Positions 36,305 to 46,374 of a DNA stretch of 64,000 nucleotides are shown here, in pieces. A model generated the notes under the pieces. The model was not told the origin of the DNA, searched no databases, and saw only the letters and a list, made by a program, of their open reading frames with translations. Both the position numbers and the translations under genes were made by a program. The stretch is from positions 310,650 through 374,649 of the forward strand of contig NZ_BMYF01000001.1 in NCBI RefSeq assembly GCF_014652135.1, in the 5' to 3' direction. The stretch is from Mongoliitalea lutea. Lineage in GTDB: Bacteria; Bacteroidota; Bacteroidia; Cytophagales; Cyclobacteriaceae. Each line of letters begins with the position of its first letter. Positions within the stretch are counted from its first letter, which is position 1.

Positions 36305-37144
36305 TCATGGAATCCACTTAATATGCTTGAAATTCGGCTTTCTCTTTTCCAAGAAAGCATTTCTACCCTCTTTTGCTTCCTCGGTCATATAAGCCAATCG
36401 GGTAGCTTCCCCTGCAAAGACCTGCTGACCTACCATCCCATCATCTGTCAGGTTCATGGCAAATTTCAGCATTTTGATAGAGGTTGGTGATTTACCTAAA
36501 ATTTCCTGGGCCCACTCATAGGCTGTATCCTCCAACTCATCATGAGGAATCACCGCATTGACCATTCCCATCTCAAAAGCTTCCTGGGCTGAGTAGTTTC
36601 TACCCAAAAAGAAGATTTCACGGGCCTTTTTCTGCCCTACCAATTTGGCCAGATAAGCCGAACCATAACCAGCATCAAAACTCGTAACATCCGCATCAGT
36701 TTGCTTGAAGATGGCATGTTCCTTACTCGCCAAGGTCAAATCACATACCACGTGCAAACTATGCCCTCCACCTACAGCCCAACCTGGTACAACCGCAATA
36801 ACCACCTTCGGCATAAAGCGAATCAATCGTTGCACTTCCAAGATATTCAAACGATGATATCCATCCTCACCCACATATCCTTGGTGCCCACGGGCACGTT
36901 GATCACCACCGGAACAAAATGCCCAACCCCCATCTTTGGGAGAAGGTCCTTCACCCGAAAGCAACACAACTCCTATAGATGTATCTTCATGGGCATCCTT
37001 AAATGCATCCAACAATTCTGAAGTGGTTTTCGGACGGAAAGCATTTCTTACTTCCGGTCTATTGAAGGCAATCCGGGCGACCCCATTGCACTTCTTGTAT
37101 GTAATATCCTCGTATTCCTTTACGGTTTGCCAAGCTATACTCAT
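36305..37144 (-). CDS. menB: 1,4-dihydroxy-2-naphthoyl-CoA synthase
   Basis: 279 residues from the ATG at 37144 (MSIAWQTVKEYEDITYKKCN). The open frame extends three codons further to a TTG. Crotonase fold: IAFNRPEVRNAFRPKTTSEL (about 26-45), GVVLLSGEGPSP, the MenB-specific CSGGDQRARGH loop, VVPGWAVGGGHSLHVVCDLT with the oxyanion GGG, and KQTDADVTSFDAGYGSAYL with the catalytic Asp. It closes the second ring of menaquinone from succinylbenzoyl-CoA. menE lies divergently 75 bp away. Confidence 0.95.
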   Translation of the reverse strand: MSIAWQTVKEYEDITYKKCNGVARIAFNRPEVRNAFRPKTTSELLDAFKDAHEDTSIGVVLLSGEGPSPKDGGWAFCSGGDQRARGHQGYVGEDGYHRLNILEVQRLIRFMPKVVIAVVPGWAVGGGHSLHVVCDLTLASKEHAIFKQTDADVTSFDAGYGSAYLAKLVGQKKAREIFFLGRNYSAQEAFEMGMVNAVIPHDELEDTAYEWAQEILGKSPTSIKMLKFAMNLTDDGMVGQQVFAGEATRLAYMTEEAKEGRNAFLEKRKPNFKHIKWIP

Positions 37145-37219
37145 ATTTCTCAATTAATTTTCCTGCAAGATAACAGCCTTCGAGGAATTTTGTTGAATTT
37201 TGGACAAGCGCTTTCAAAA

Positions 37220-38314
37220 ATGGGAAGAATCATCATCGAAAACAGAAGCTACAGTTTTGAAGAAATCCAAGCTGGGAAATTCAATGAAACAGATCATTAT
37301 TTCACTCATGCCCTGCATTTTTGCCAATCTTGGCTGAGTAATCAACAGACCTTCGAATTACAAACTTCGGGTTCTACCGGAATGCCCAAAAACATTCAGA
37401 TAGCTAGAAGCCAAATGGAAATTTCAGCAAAAGCCACAAGAGATTATTTTCAAATCAGAGAAAACCCCTCCCTACTCTGCTGTTTAAACACTTGGTTTAT
37501 AGCTGGAAAGATGATGCTCGTAAGAGGAATGGAATGGAAAGCAAGCATCTATTTAGTGACGCCTTCCTCCAAACCATTTACAAGCCCTAACCTTCAAATC
37601 CCCTACGATCTTGTGGCAATGGTACCCCTTCAAGTAGAACATTGCCTGAATGATGAAATGGGTTTAAGTGGTTTAAAACAAATCAAGCAATTAATAATTG
37701 GTGGTGCCCCCAGCGGTGATGGACTGATCAACAAACTACTTGACGAGAAAATCTCAGCATACCAAACCTACGGGATGACTGAAACGGTCTCACATATTGC
37801 TTTGGCTCCTATCGTAGATATTGACTTGACCTATGAAGTCCTACCAGGAGTTATTATCGGAACCGACGAAAGAGGCTGTTTGTGGCTGGAAGCACCCATG
37901 GCAAAAGAACACCGTATCCAAACCAATGACCTTATAGCCCTAAATTCACCGACCACATTCAAATGGCTGGGCAGAGCTGATTTTACCATTAACACTGGCG
38001 GAATAAAAGTGCAGCCAGAACTTGTAGAAAAAGCTATTGAGAAACTCATCTACGAAATTATCGGGGAGGTTAACTTTATTATAGGAGGTGTTCCGGATGA
38101 GTCTTTGGGACAAAAGGTTATTCTGATTATTGAAAAAGACCAACTTACTTTAGACAAAGCAGATTTTTTAAAAAGATTGGCAAGTAATTTGCCCAAATAT
38201 CATCAACCTAAGGAAATCCATTTCTTACCTGAATTCGTAAGAACTGACACCGGGAAAATCAATAGAATCCGAACACTCGAACTCCTATGTTCCAACTTAT
38301 CTTCCTCCTCATAA
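37220..38314 (+). CDS. menE: o-Succinylbenzoate-CoA ligase (MenE-like AMP-binding enzyme)
   Basis: 364 residues from the ATG at 37220 (MGRIIIENRSYSFEEIQAGK). An earlier TTG at 37127 would run antisense into menB and is rejected. ANL-type motifs: LQTSGSTGMPKNIQIARSQM (about 75-95), YQTYGMTETVSHIALAP (about 206-222), FKWLGRADFTINTGGIKVQP and a C-terminal TGKINRIRTLELL lysine. It is shorter than most ANL ligases, as MenE often is in Bacteroidota. It activates succinylbenzoate to the CoA ester used by MenB. Its end overlaps the DUF2141 gene by 28 bp. Confidence 0.88.
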   Translation: MGRIIIENRSYSFEEIQAGKFNETDHYFTHALHFCQSWLSNQQTFELQTSGSTGMPKNIQIARSQMEISAKATRDYFQIRENPSLLCCLNTWFIAGKMMLVRGMEWKASIYLVTPSSKPFTSPNLQIPYDLVAMVPLQVEHCLNDEMGLSGLKQIKQLIIGGAPSGDGLINKLLDEKISAYQTYGMTETVSHIALAPIVDIDLTYEVLPGVIIGTDERGCLWLEAPMAKEHRIQTNDLIALNSPTTFKWLGRADFTINTGGIKVQPELVEKAIEKLIYEIIGEVNFIIGGVPDESLGQKVILIIEKDQLTLDKADFLKRLASNLPKYHQPKEIHFLPEFVRTDTGKINRIRTLELLCSNLSSSS

Positions 38315-38703
38315 GCCTGTTTTCTTTTCAATCAAATCAAGCTTCGCTTGAACTACGTATTGAAAATGCCAAAAACGATCAAGGATTGGTTAGAGTGTTA
38401 GTATTTAATCAAGCTGATGGATTTCCTGATAAGGCTGGCAAAGCTGTAAGAATGGCCAACTTATCCATCAAAAATAAGATTGCAGTGATTACTTTTGACG
38501 ACTTGCCCCCTGGAAATTATGCAATTGCAGTGTTCCATGACAGCTCAAAATCTGGTAAAATCAGGACCAATCTCGTTGGCTTCCCCCTTGACCGTTATGG
38601 CTTTTCGAATAATGCTACGGGAATCATGGGTCCACCTTCTTTTGAAAAAGCAGCATTCCCCATCACCACTGGTAAAAATTCTATAACCATTTCCATGCGA
38701 TAG
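38287..38703 (+). CDS. DUF2141 secreted protein
   Basis: 138 residues. Signal peptide (QLIFLLISLFSFQSNQA). The domain has the DUF2141 pattern: LELRIENAKNDQGLVRVLVF, AVITFDDLPPGNYAIAVFHD, SKSGKIRTNLVGFPLDRYGF and MGPPSFEKAAFPI. These are beta-sandwich envelope proteins, common in Bacteroidota, function unknown. The gene starts inside the 3' end of menE by 28 bp, so it is probably co-transcribed. Confidence 0.88.
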   Translation: MFQLIFLLISLFSFQSNQASLELRIENAKNDQGLVRVLVFNQADGFPDKAGKAVRMANLSIKNKIAVITFDDLPPGNYAIAVFHDSSKSGKIRTNLVGFPLDRYGFSNNATGIMGPPSFEKAAFPITTGKNSITISMR

Positions 38704-38731
38704 GGTTATTTTTGTGCAAAACACGCCAACT

Positions 38732-39919
38732 ATGATACTTCTGGATTTTCCTTATGTTTCAGACTTTTTGAAAGAAACAATTGTGCGCAAGCAAATCCCA
38801 GTGATTGCCACAGCCGAAGCCAAAACCATCATGCATGATCAAGCTGTCAATTGGCTCTGCGAAATGGAGGCAAGAGAGACCTTCAAAAAGAATCCAAACC
38901 AAAAATTATACACCAATTCTGAAAATAGCATCAGCTGGGTTCATAAGCATCTTCCAAACTCACCAAAAGCTCATTTGATCGAAGTATTCAAGAATAAATA
39001 CAAATTCCGTCAGCTTATTCAAGATGCTTATCCCAATTACTTCTTTCAAAGAATCACATTTGATGCATTAGAAGATGTTGATTTATCTGAATTAACTTTT
39101 CCTTTTATCATCAAGCCCGCTGTTGGCTTCTTTAGTTTGGCTGTTTTCAAAGTTGATCGTAAAGAAGACTGGTCATCAACAATAGTTCAAATCCAAGAAA
39201 CAGTCTCCAGGATTCAGGATATGTATCCTACCGAGGTAGTAGACAATGCGGAATTTATTCTTGAGTCCTACATCAAAGGAGATGAATATGCCTTTGATTG
39301 CTACTTTGATGAGGAAGGAAATCCAGTTATCCTGAACATTTTGAAGCATTTGTTTGCTTCAGAAGCTGATGTAAGCGACCGAGTTTATTGCACTTCTGAG
39401 GAGATTTTTACGGAAATGTATGAACCAATACTTTCATTCCTGAAAATGGTGGGTGAAAAAGTTAACCTTCAAAATTTCCCTTTACATATTGAAATTCGCA
39501 AAACGGCATCTGGAGAAATCATCCCTATTGAAGTGAATCCCATGCGTTTTGGTGGATGGTGCACGACGGGAGATTTAGCTTGGTTTGCTTATGGAATCAA
39601 TTCTTACGAGTATTTCTTAGAAGGCAAAAAACCCAATTGGGAGAAAATATTTGCCGCAAGAAAAAACAAAATCTTTAGCTTAATCCTCTTGGATAACCAA
39701 GCTAACGTCAAGCAAGAAGCGTTTGCAGCCTTTGACTACGAGGCTATCAGCAATGATTTTGAAGAGGTCCTCCATGTTCGCAAACATCCATTGAATCATT
39801 ATGGCGTATTTGGATTTCTTTTTACCTCCACATCAAAAGGTAATGAGGAAGAATTATACACAATCCTACATTCCGATTTAACAAAATATATTCGTTTGCA
39901 AGAGCCGGTTGTTGGATAA
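38732..39919 (+). CDS. ATP-grasp domain protein
   Basis: 395 residues from the ATG at 38732; a GTG at 38714 is an alternative start. ATP-grasp elements: KAHLIEVFKNKYKFRQLIQD with Phe-Arg near the ATP lid, FPFIIKPAVGFFSLAVFKVD (about 125-144; the lysine of KP binds ATP), FILESYIKGDEYAFDCYFDE (about 178-197), IEIRKTASGEIIPIEVNPMR (about 257-276), where E and N are metal ligands. The family joins a carboxylate to an amine or thiol using ATP. The substrate is unknown. It follows DUF2141 by 28 bp. Confidence 0.8.
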   Translation: MILLDFPYVSDFLKETIVRKQIPVIATAEAKTIMHDQAVNWLCEMEARETFKKNPNQKLYTNSENSISWVHKHLPNSPKAHLIEVFKNKYKFRQLIQDAYPNYFFQRITFDALEDVDLSELTFPFIIKPAVGFFSLAVFKVDRKEDWSSTIVQIQETVSRIQDMYPTEVVDNAEFILESYIKGDEYAFDCYFDEEGNPVILNILKHLFASEADVSDRVYCTSEEIFTEMYEPILSFLKMVGEKVNLQNFPLHIEIRKTASGEIIPIEVNPMRFGGWCTTGDLAWFAYGINSYEYFLEGKKPNWEKIFAARKNKIFSLILLDNQANVKQEAFAAFDYEAISNDFEEVLHVRKHPLNHYGVFGFLFTSTSKGNEEELYTILHSDLTKYIRLQEPVVG

Positions 39920-39936
39920 AAAATTTAGCAAACCAA

Positions 39937-40122
39937 GGGAATTCACCTTGCGTATATGGACGGAGAAAAAAATGTCGAATGATAAATGTCCAATTCCGTA
40001 TGATGAGTTTGTAAATACTTGAAATTCAGTCAAATCCATAGAAAACAAAAAACCTTCGAAGCCTGCAAGACCTCAAAGGCTCTTTTTCCTTACTTTCTGT
40101 GAATTCAGCGCTTTCTGCGAGC
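39937..40122. repeat. 186-bp direct repeat, copy 1
   Basis: Begins GGGAATTCACCTTG, contains GGACGGAGAAAAAAATGTCG and CCTTCGAAGCCTGCAAGACC, ends TTTCTGCGAGC. The second copy (40482-40667) has the same length and about 25 differences by eye. Neither encodes a recognisable protein. Confidence 0.75.
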
Positions 40123-40481
40123 TCCCCTCTTTCGTGTAATTCGTGTCATTAGTGGACAACCCTCATTTCAGTGGCAAAAACCTTCGAAGCCTGCAAGACC
40201 TCAAAGGCTCTTTTTACTTCCTTTCTGCGGATTCAGCGCCTTCTGAGAGCCCAAATTTGCGTCAGCAAACCATCTGTGTTAATCTGTGAAAATCACTTTT
40301 TTATCTGTGTCCAAAAAAAATACTATCCTTATCAAGACCTCAGCGCTACGCGCCTCTGACCCCATCATCCACCGTTTTTCTATGAAGATAACAGGGCTAC
40401 GCCCCTGAAATCTGTTTTTATCACTTTTTTTATGCCATGCTCTTTTAGATTTTAGAGGGTAGCATTTAGATTTGGAAGAAG
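40123..40481. other. Gene-free stretch between the two long repeats
   Basis: 359 bp without a gene. It holds a 75-bp partial repeat (40176-40250), phrases such as CTGTGTTAATCTGTGAAAATC near 40270, and short palindromic words GCGCTACGCGC (40350) and GGGCTACGCCC (40391). All are typical of degenerate Bacteroidota intergenic repeats. No RNA gene seen. Confidence 0.5.
40176..40250. repeat. 75-bp partial copy of the repeat
   Basis: AAAAACCTTCGAAGCCTGCA through GCGCCTTCTGAGAGC matches the last 75 bp of the two 186-bp repeats with few differences. Confidence 0.75.
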
Positions 40482-40667
40482 GGGAATTCACCTTGCATGT
40501 ATGGACGGAGAAAAAAATGTCGAATGATAAATGTCCAACTTCGAATGATGAGATTGTAAATCTTTGAAACTCCGTCAAATCTGTGGACAACAAAAAACCT
40601 TCGAAGCCTGCAAGACCTCAAAGGCTCTTTTTACTTCCTTTCTGCGGATTCAGCGCTTTCTGCGAGC
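40482..40667. repeat. 186-bp direct repeat, copy 2
   Basis: Second copy of the 39937-40122 repeat. It ends only 3 bp before the stop codon of the BaeRF-like gene at 40671, so the repeat is inserted or maintained at the gene's very end. Confidence 0.75.
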
Positions 40668-40670
40668 CAC

Positions 40671-41117
40671 TTAGATGCTGTGTTTATCGAAGAATTCCCG
40701 TACATAAGCCAATAATTGGTTATCAGTCAATTTATCTGAGTTTTCTACGGCAAACCACTTTTTATCAAACGCCTTATTATCTTTCAATCGGTTTCTCAAT
40801 TGCTCTTTTGCTGTACCCGGCCCAAAAAGTAACACATCCTCATAGGATTGGATTTTTCCTTCCAGAATTTTAAAATACTCTTTCAATTCATTTTGGGTGA
40901 TGTTATGTTTTTTGTGTTCATTATTAGAAGCATGCTCTGGATTTGGCGTGTACCAAGTGGTATCATTTCCTTCCCCTTCAACTCTCTTCATACTTTCATG
41001 TGGTGAATCAAGCTTTTCTATCAGCGTTGCTTTCCCATCAGCATACCCGACGAAATAGGCAAAAGAGTGATCTAACCAAATACCAACTTTCTTAAATTTT
41101 GTGGATTCCATAGTCAT
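40671..41117 (-). CDS. Bacterial eRF1-like (BaeRF/host-attachment family) protein
   Basis: 148 residues, no signal peptide. The start KKVGIWLDHSFAYFVGYADG with KATLIEKL and the C-terminal half YEDVLLFGPGTAKEQLRNRL with DNQLLAYVREFF match small BaeRF-type proteins (often called host-attachment or translational-machinery proteins), which resemble the NTD/central domain of archaeal-eukaryotic release factors. Proposed to act on stalled ribosomes; unproven. The GPG segment (about residue 100) sits where release-factor folds have a loop, but it is not the catalytic GGQ. Monocistronic. Confidence 0.6.
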   Translation of the reverse strand: MTMESTKFKKVGIWLDHSFAYFVGYADGKATLIEKLDSPHESMKRVEGEGNDTTWYTPNPEHASNNEHKKHNITQNELKEYFKILEGKIQSYEDVLLFGPGTAKEQLRNRLKDNKAFDKKWFAVENSDKLTDNQLLAYVREFFDKHSI

Positions 41118-41224
41118 TTTTGGGTTTTGTTTATGTCACCAAGTTAGAACTTATTCTCGATTCTCAAAATCCTTGGATAGCTTTTGAGTATATTTGCAGG
41201 AATTTACCATGGGGTGATTGATAC

Positions 41225-41956
41225 ATGACTGAATCCAACGCTACACGCATCAATAAGTATTTGAGTGAAATAGGCTTTTGTTCCAGAAGGGCCGCTGACA
41301 AACTCATCGAAGAAGGTCGACTGACAATCAACGGGAAAAAACCAGAGATGGGCACCAAATTAATGCCAGGTGATGTGGTCAAAGTTGATGGAAAGCCTGT
41401 GGGGCAACCAAAATCCAAACATGTGTACATAGCTTTCAACAAACCTGTTGGAATTGTATGCACCACAGACACCAAATCTGAAAAAGACAATATCATCGAT
41501 TATATCAAGCATAACGAACGAATATTTCCTATAGGCAGGCTAGACAAACCTAGCGAAGGATTAATCCTACTGACTAGCGATGGTGATATTGTCAACAAGA
41601 TTTTGCGGGCTAAAAACAACCATGAAAAAGAATACATCGTCACCGTCAATAGACCCATCAATAAGGATTTTATTGACCGCATGAGTAAAGGCATCCCAAT
41701 TTTGGGAACAGTGACCAATCCTTGTGAAGTCAAACAACTGTCTAAATTTAAATTTTCCATTATCCTGACCCAAGGACTGAACCGTCAGATTCGCAGAATG
41801 TGTGAGTACCTGGATTATGAAGTAACACAACTTAGAAGAATCAGAATCATGCATATACATCTAGACCTGCCTGTAGGAAAATGGAGAGACCTGACTCCGA
41901 AGGAGATGGCATTACTTGAAGAGTCCATTGCCGATTCCTCCAAAACATTTGAATAA
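41225..41956 (+). CDS. rluF: 23S rRNA pseudouridine synthase RluF-type
   Basis: 243 residues. An N-terminal S4 domain (INKYLSEIGFCSRRAADKLI with EEGRLTINGKKP, about 8-40) is followed by the RsuA/RluB/E/F catalytic domain: YIAFNKPVGIVCTTD, FPIGRLDKPSEGLILLTSDG with the catalytic Asp107, EKEYIVTV and GLNRQIRRMCEYLDYEV (RluF-typical KQL / RQIRRM region). It isomerises uridine in 23S rRNA (U2604 in E. coli). 26 bp upstream of an unknown gene in the same direction. Confidence 0.9.
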   Translation: MTESNATRINKYLSEIGFCSRRAADKLIEEGRLTINGKKPEMGTKLMPGDVVKVDGKPVGQPKSKHVYIAFNKPVGIVCTTDTKSEKDNIIDYIKHNERIFPIGRLDKPSEGLILLTSDGDIVNKILRAKNNHEKEYIVTVNRPINKDFIDRMSKGIPILGTVTNPCEVKQLSKFKFSIILTQGLNRQIRRMCEYLDYEVTQLRRIRIMHIHLDLPVGKWRDLTPKEMALLEESIADSSKTFE

Positions 41957-41982
41957 TTTATCCTATCGAAATACTTGCATCC

Positions 41983-42744
41983 ATGCAACTCAAAACAGAA
42001 CACCTAAGCAAATTGGAAATTGAATACGATTCTGGATTCATTCCTCCACCATTTGCGCACATATTTAAAATCAAACTTGGCTTTGCTAAAAACACACTAA
42101 ATACCCAATTGTATTTGGAGTATACACACCGGGAAGAAATCACCGAGGAAGAAATCTTGGATGAAGGCTTTACCTTGGATGATGATTACACCTTTCAGGG
42201 AGAGATTCCGAAGATTTGGGAAGAAACTATCAAAGGCTTGTTCGGCAAGAGCAAATGGTCAAATACCAAATTAAATGAGGAAGATGGAGGTATCAAACTC
42301 CTTGCGAAAGATGCAGATCATAAAGTATCCCGAGCTGTGCCAGCCAATCAGCAAGATTGGATGATTTTATCCCAAGATATCATTCAGGCGATCTATGAAA
42401 TCAACAAAAAAGAGGCTCCTTTGAAAATCAATTTTCTGGAGATTGGTGCTTCCGAAAGTAAACACCTGCAGTTACAGATGAAGTTTGCCACCCGAATTGT
42501 GGAGGTAATTGTGAATGGTAAGCCAAAAACAGCCGATTGGGAAGATACAAAAAAACTACTCTCCTATGTATTTATGCCTGATTATGATTATGGTATTGCC
42601 AAGGAGCAAAAACCCAACAAACCAGGCAGCTACATTGAGTGTGGGGATGGATATTGGCACGATGTCAATAAAGGGTTGATCAATATTGATTCAAGCTTTG
42701 ATGCTATCAAGCATATCAAAGAAGGCTTTCAAAAGTTATTGTAA
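41983..42744 (+). CDS. Unknown conserved protein
   Basis: 253 residues without signal peptide or membrane helix. It opens MQLKTEHLSKLEIEYDSGFI; it contains HREEITEEEILDEGFTLDDD (acidic), WMILSQDIIQAIYEINKKEA, and ends CGDGYWHDVNKGLINIDSSF. Beta-rich in the first third, mixed later. No known family. It follows rluF by 26 bp, and a terminator lies 4 bp after its stop, so it is probably the last gene of that transcript. Confidence 0.55.
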   Translation: MQLKTEHLSKLEIEYDSGFIPPPFAHIFKIKLGFAKNTLNTQLYLEYTHREEITEEEILDEGFTLDDDYTFQGEIPKIWEETIKGLFGKSKWSNTKLNEEDGGIKLLAKDADHKVSRAVPANQQDWMILSQDIIQAIYEINKKEAPLKINFLEIGASESKHLQLQMKFATRIVEVIVNGKPKTADWEDTKKLLSYVFMPDYDYGIAKEQKPNKPGSYIECGDGYWHDVNKGLINIDSSFDAIKHIKEGFQKLL

Positions 42745-42748
42745 AAAA

Positions 42749-42783
42749 AAGAGGCTATCCCCATTTAGGAGACAGCCTCTTTC
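42749..42783. terminator. Bidirectional terminator between the unknown gene and leuS
   Basis: AAGAGGCT / AGCCTCTT stem with a 17-nt loop, poly-A on the left and TTTCTCTTT on the right, serving both converging transcripts. Confidence 0.8.
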
Positions 42784-42801
42784 TCTTTAGGCATAATTCA
42801 G

Positions 42802-45576
42802 TTAGATCACAATATTGATAATCTTACCCGGTACTACAATCACTTTTTTAGGAGCTTTTCCTTCCAACCATTTTTGAACCGTACCATCAGCCATAGCAGC
42901 TGATTCGATCTCTTCTTTGCTTAGAGACAATGGTAATGGTAATTTACTTCTGACCTTTCCATTGATAGACACCGGATATTCATGCGCATTTTCCACCAAA
43001 TATTCTTCCTTGAATTCTGGAAAGCTTGCATAGATAATAGAATCTTTGTTTCCTAACAAAGCCCATAACTCCTCAGCAATGTGAGGTGCGTATGGTGATA
43101 CCAACACAGCTAATGGCTCCAAGATCGCCCGCTTATTGCATTTGGCAGCTGTCAACTCATTGACGCAGATCATGAAAGAAGCCACAGATGTATTGAAGGA
43201 ATAATTCTCAAGATCTTCCTGTGTCTTTTTGATGGTCTTATGCAAGGTCTTCAACTCCTCTTTGGTAGGTTCAGCATCAGACACTTCAAAGTTACCGGCT
43301 GCATTGTGGTATAGCTTCCAGAGTTTCTTCAAAAACTTCGAAACCCCATCGATGCCATTGGTATTCCAAGGTTTAAACTGCTCCAATGGACCCAAGAACA
43401 TTTCATACAAGCGGAGGGTATCTGCACCATAGCGTTCGATAATATCATCCGGATTTACCACATTGTATTTGGATTTGGACATCTTTTCTACCTCCGCACC
43501 GCATACATATTTACCATCCTCCAAGATAAACTCTGAATCGGCCAAATCAGGCCTCCATGCTTTGAACTTATCGAGATTCAACACATCGTTATGCACGATA
43601 TTCACATCCACGTGCATAGGAATAGTATCATATTGCTCTCTCAAGCCATGACTCACAAAGGTATTGGTTCCTTTCAATCGATAGACAAAATTGGATCTTC
43701 CTTGAATCATCCCTTGGTTGATCATCTTCTGGAAAGGCTCCTCAATGGATACATAGCCCCTATCAAACAAAAACTTGGTCCAAAATCGGGAATATAATAA
43801 GTGACCCGTAGCATGCTCCGCTCCACCAATATACAAATCCACAGATCCCCAATACTGTTCAGCTACGGGATCAACAAATTGCTCGGTGTTTTGTGGATCC
43901 ATGTAGCGGAAGAAATACCAACTCGATCCAGCCCAACCCGGCATTGTACTTTTCTCCAGTGGAAACTCTCCATCAGCAGTTTTGTAAACCCAGTCTTTGG
44001 CACGTCCCAACGGTGGTTCACCATCTTCTGTAGGCAAATATTTATCCACCTCAGGCAAGACCAAAGGCAAATCCTTTTCATCAATCAAGTATGGCAACCC
44101 ATCTTTGAAGTACACTGGTAAAGGCTCTCCCCAATATCGCTGACGGGTAAAGATGGCATCACGCATGCGGTATTGGATTTTACCTTTTCCGATCTGCTTT
44201 TCTTCCAAGAATGCGATGGCTTTATCCATAGCAGCTTTCATTTCTAACCCAGAAAGGAAATCAGAATTGCAGATAGTCCCTCCCTTGCCAGGGAATGAAC
44301 CATTTTCCATACTGCCTTCGATCACCTGTCGGATTTCCAAACCGAAATGCTTGGCAAAATTATAATCCCGCTCATCGTGGGCAGGTACAGCCATCACTGC
44401 ACCTGTACCGTATCCAGCCAATACATAATCTGCAATCCAGATCTGAATCTCTTCACCATTGAATGGATTGATCGCATACGAACCGGTAAAAGCTCCCGAA
44501 ATGGTCTTAACATCTGACATTCGGTCGCGTTCTGACCTGTTTTTGGCCACCTCTACATAGGCTTCTGCAGTGGCTCGCTGATCATCCGTGATCAACTCTT
44601 GCACATATTCATGTTCAGGAGCTAAAGCCAAATAGGTCACACCATAGATCGTGTCTATTCTCGTGGTAAAAACCTTGATCAATTTATCCTGACCTTTGAC
44701 TTGGAAAACCATCTCCGCACCTATGGATTTACCAATCCAGTTGCGCTGCATTTCTTTGATCGGCTCTGTCCACTGCAAGGTATCCAGGCCTTGAAGCAAG
44801 CGCTCTGCATAAGCAGTAATCCGCATACTCCATTGCATCATTTTCTTGCGCTCTACGGGATGTCCTCCACGCTCGGAGAAACCATCTTTCACCTCATCAT
44901 TGGAAAGCACTGTTCCAAGAGCAGCACACCAGTTGACCGTAGTCTCTGCCAAAAAAGTCAGTCTGTATTTTAACAATAATTCTTGTTGCTGAACTTCTGT
45001 AAACGTCTTCCATTCAGCAGCAGAAAATTGTGGGGTATCGTCGTCACATACTGCGTCGATTCTAGCATTTCCTTGAGTTTCAAAGTGGGCAATCAAACTG
45101 TCAATAGACTGAGCTTTATCGGCTTTTTTATCGTAGTAGCTATTGAACAATTGCATAAAAATCCACTGAGTCCATTTGTAATAAGACGGATCAGAGGTTC
45201 TGACTTCCTTGGCCCAATCATAAGCAAAGCCAATATTTTTCAGCTGCTCTTCGTAACGTTGGATGTTTTGCGCTGTAGTGATGGCAGGGTGTTGTCCTGT
45301 TTGAATAGCATATTGCTCCGCAGGCAAACCGAATGAATCGTAGCCCATAGGATGCAGGACATTGAATCCCTGTAAGCGCTTGAAGCGTGCGATGATATCT
45401 GAGGCAATATACCCCAGTGGATGCCCCACATGAAGTCCCGCCCCAGATGGATACGGAAACATGTCCAAGGTATAAAATTTTGGTTTGTCAGGATTTACTT
45501 GGGCATTGAATACTTGGTTTTTTTCCCAATATGCCTGCCATTTTTGTTCGATTTCCTGATGATTGTACTCTGCCAT
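42802..45576 (-). CDS. leuS: Leucine-tRNA ligase
   Basis: 924 residues. Class Ia signature [16 protein letters not shown] (HIGH-type, about 41-56) and EKMSKSKYN (about 697-705; KMSKS). The CP1 editing domain follows (for example [20 protein letters not shown] with the threonine-rich pocket). The Bacteroidota insertion with AIDSL-like helices lies between about 160 and 220. C-terminal anticodon domain with [13 protein letters not shown]. Full length for Bacteroidota LeuS. It charges tRNA-Leu in the cytoplasm. Single gene. Confidence 0.98.
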   Translation of the reverse strand: MAEYNHQEIEQKWQAYWEKNQVFNAQVNPDKPKFYTLDMFPYPSGAGLHVGHPLGYIASDIIARFKRLQGFNVLHPMGYDSFGLPAEQYAIQTGQHPAITTAQNIQRYEEQLKNIGFAYDWAKEVRTSDPSYYKWTQWIFMQLFNSYYDKKADKAQSIDSLIAHFETQGNARIDAVCDDDTPQFSAAEWKTFTEVQQQELLLKYRLTFLAETTVNWCAALGTVLSNDEVKDGFSERGGHPVERKKMMQWSMRITAYAERLLQGLDTLQWTEPIKEMQRNWIGKSIGAEMVFQVKGQDKLIKVFTTRIDTIYGVTYLALAPEHEYVQELITDDQRATAEAYVEVAKNRSERDRMSDVKTISGAFTGSYAINPFNGEEIQIWIADYVLAGYGTGAVMAVPAHDERDYNFAKHFGLEIRQVIEGSMENGSFPGKGGTICNSDFLSGLEMKAAMDKAIAFLEEKQIGKGKIQYRMRDAIFTRQRYWGEPLPVYFKDGLPYLIDEKDLPLVLPEVDKYLPTEDGEPPLGRAKDWVYKTADGEFPLEKSTMPGWAGSSWYFFRYMDPQNTEQFVDPVAEQYWGSVDLYIGGAEHATGHLLYSRFWTKFLFDRGYVSIEEPFQKMINQGMIQGRSNFVYRLKGTNTFVSHGLREQYDTIPMHVDVNIVHNDVLNLDKFKAWRPDLADSEFILEDGKYVCGAEVEKMSKSKYNVVNPDDIIERYGADTLRLYEMFLGPLEQFKPWNTNGIDGVSKFLKKLWKLYHNAAGNFEVSDAEPTKEELKTLHKTIKKTQEDLENYSFNTSVASFMICVNELTAAKCNKRAILEPLAVLVSPYAPHIAEELWALLGNKDSIIYASFPEFKEEYLVENAHEYPVSINGKVRSKLPLPLSLSKEEIESAAMADGTVQKWLEGKAPKKVIVVPGKIINIVI

Positions 45577-45828
45577 GAGTGGATAAGTATAGAAAGTGTC
45601 AACTAATTGGCTGCAAAAATAGGATTATATCTTACAGTAGACGAAGAAAAATGGGAAAATGTAGCTTATGAAGCTGAGTAATCGATTAATAGGATTCTGC
45701 TAAATAAACACCTCTTTACTTATTACTATATGAATAATTAACTACTTCAATTTTTATTTAATGCTCAACCTACCTTACTATCACAATTTTTAGTAATATA
45801 GATGTCTTTATTTTAAACGGATGTATAC

Positions 45829-46374
45829 ATGATCGACTCTAGTATTATTGAAGGGTTTCGTTCGGATAATGAAATGTTTTTTAAAAACTTCTATAAAACT
45901 TACAGGCAGGAATTTGTAAAATTTTTAACAAAAAAAGGGATAAGTACTGCAGACGCTATTGAAATATTTCACGAGTCGATTTTAGTTATGCGTAAAAAAG
46001 CTTTTAATTACGAATTACAAGAGATTCAAGTAAGTTTTAAAACATATTTTTTTGCGATTGGGAAAAATAAAGCTTACGATTTATTGAATAGAGAAAACAA
46101 ATCTATTGTCTTTATAACCGATAATCTTCCTGCAACAAATGATGGCGCGACTGATGAGGAATGCAATGATGCATTAATTGAAAAAATCAAGAAAAACCTG
46201 CTATCGATGGGAAGTGCTTGTAAAAAACTGTTAACATCCTTCTACTTGCAGGGACTAACGATAAAAGAATTAGTCATTACTGGTGGGTATGAAAATGAAA
46301 ACACCGTAAGAGCACAAAAAAGTAGGTGTTTGAAAAAATTAAAAGAAATGATAAACAAGGATATTCATGGATAA
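45829..46374 (+). CDS. ECF-type RNA polymerase sigma factor
   Basis: 181 residues. Region 2: FFKNFYKTYRQEFVKFLTKK, DAIEIFHESILVMRKKAFNY and FKTYFFAIGKNKAYDLLNRE (about 18-85). Region 4: LLTSFYLQGLTIKELVITGG, then NENTVRAQKSRCLKKLKEMI, a recognisable sigma-70 helix-turn-helix. It lacks a typical TonB-linked FecR neighbour; instead the downstream TPR protein overlaps by 8 bp. The whole operon faces the CHAT/lipase operon. It probably directs transcription of that operon and of itself, but its promoter motif is unknown. Confidence 0.85.
   Translation: MIDSSIIEGFRSDNEMFFKNFYKTYRQEFVKFLTKKGISTADAIEIFHESILVMRKKAFNYELQEIQVSFKTYFFAIGKNKAYDLLNRENKSIVFITDNLPATNDGATDEECNDALIEKIKKNLLSMGSACKKLLTSFYLQGLTIKELVITGGYENENTVRAQKSRCLKKLKEMINKDIHG

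Noticed and set aside
37127-37219. N-terminal extension of menE
   Set aside because: It starts at TTG, runs antisense into menB and adds residues absent from the MenE family; the ATG at 37220 is better.
39937-40667. CRISPR-like array
   Set aside because: Only two long copies and one partial copy with very unequal spacers, and no cas genes in the window.
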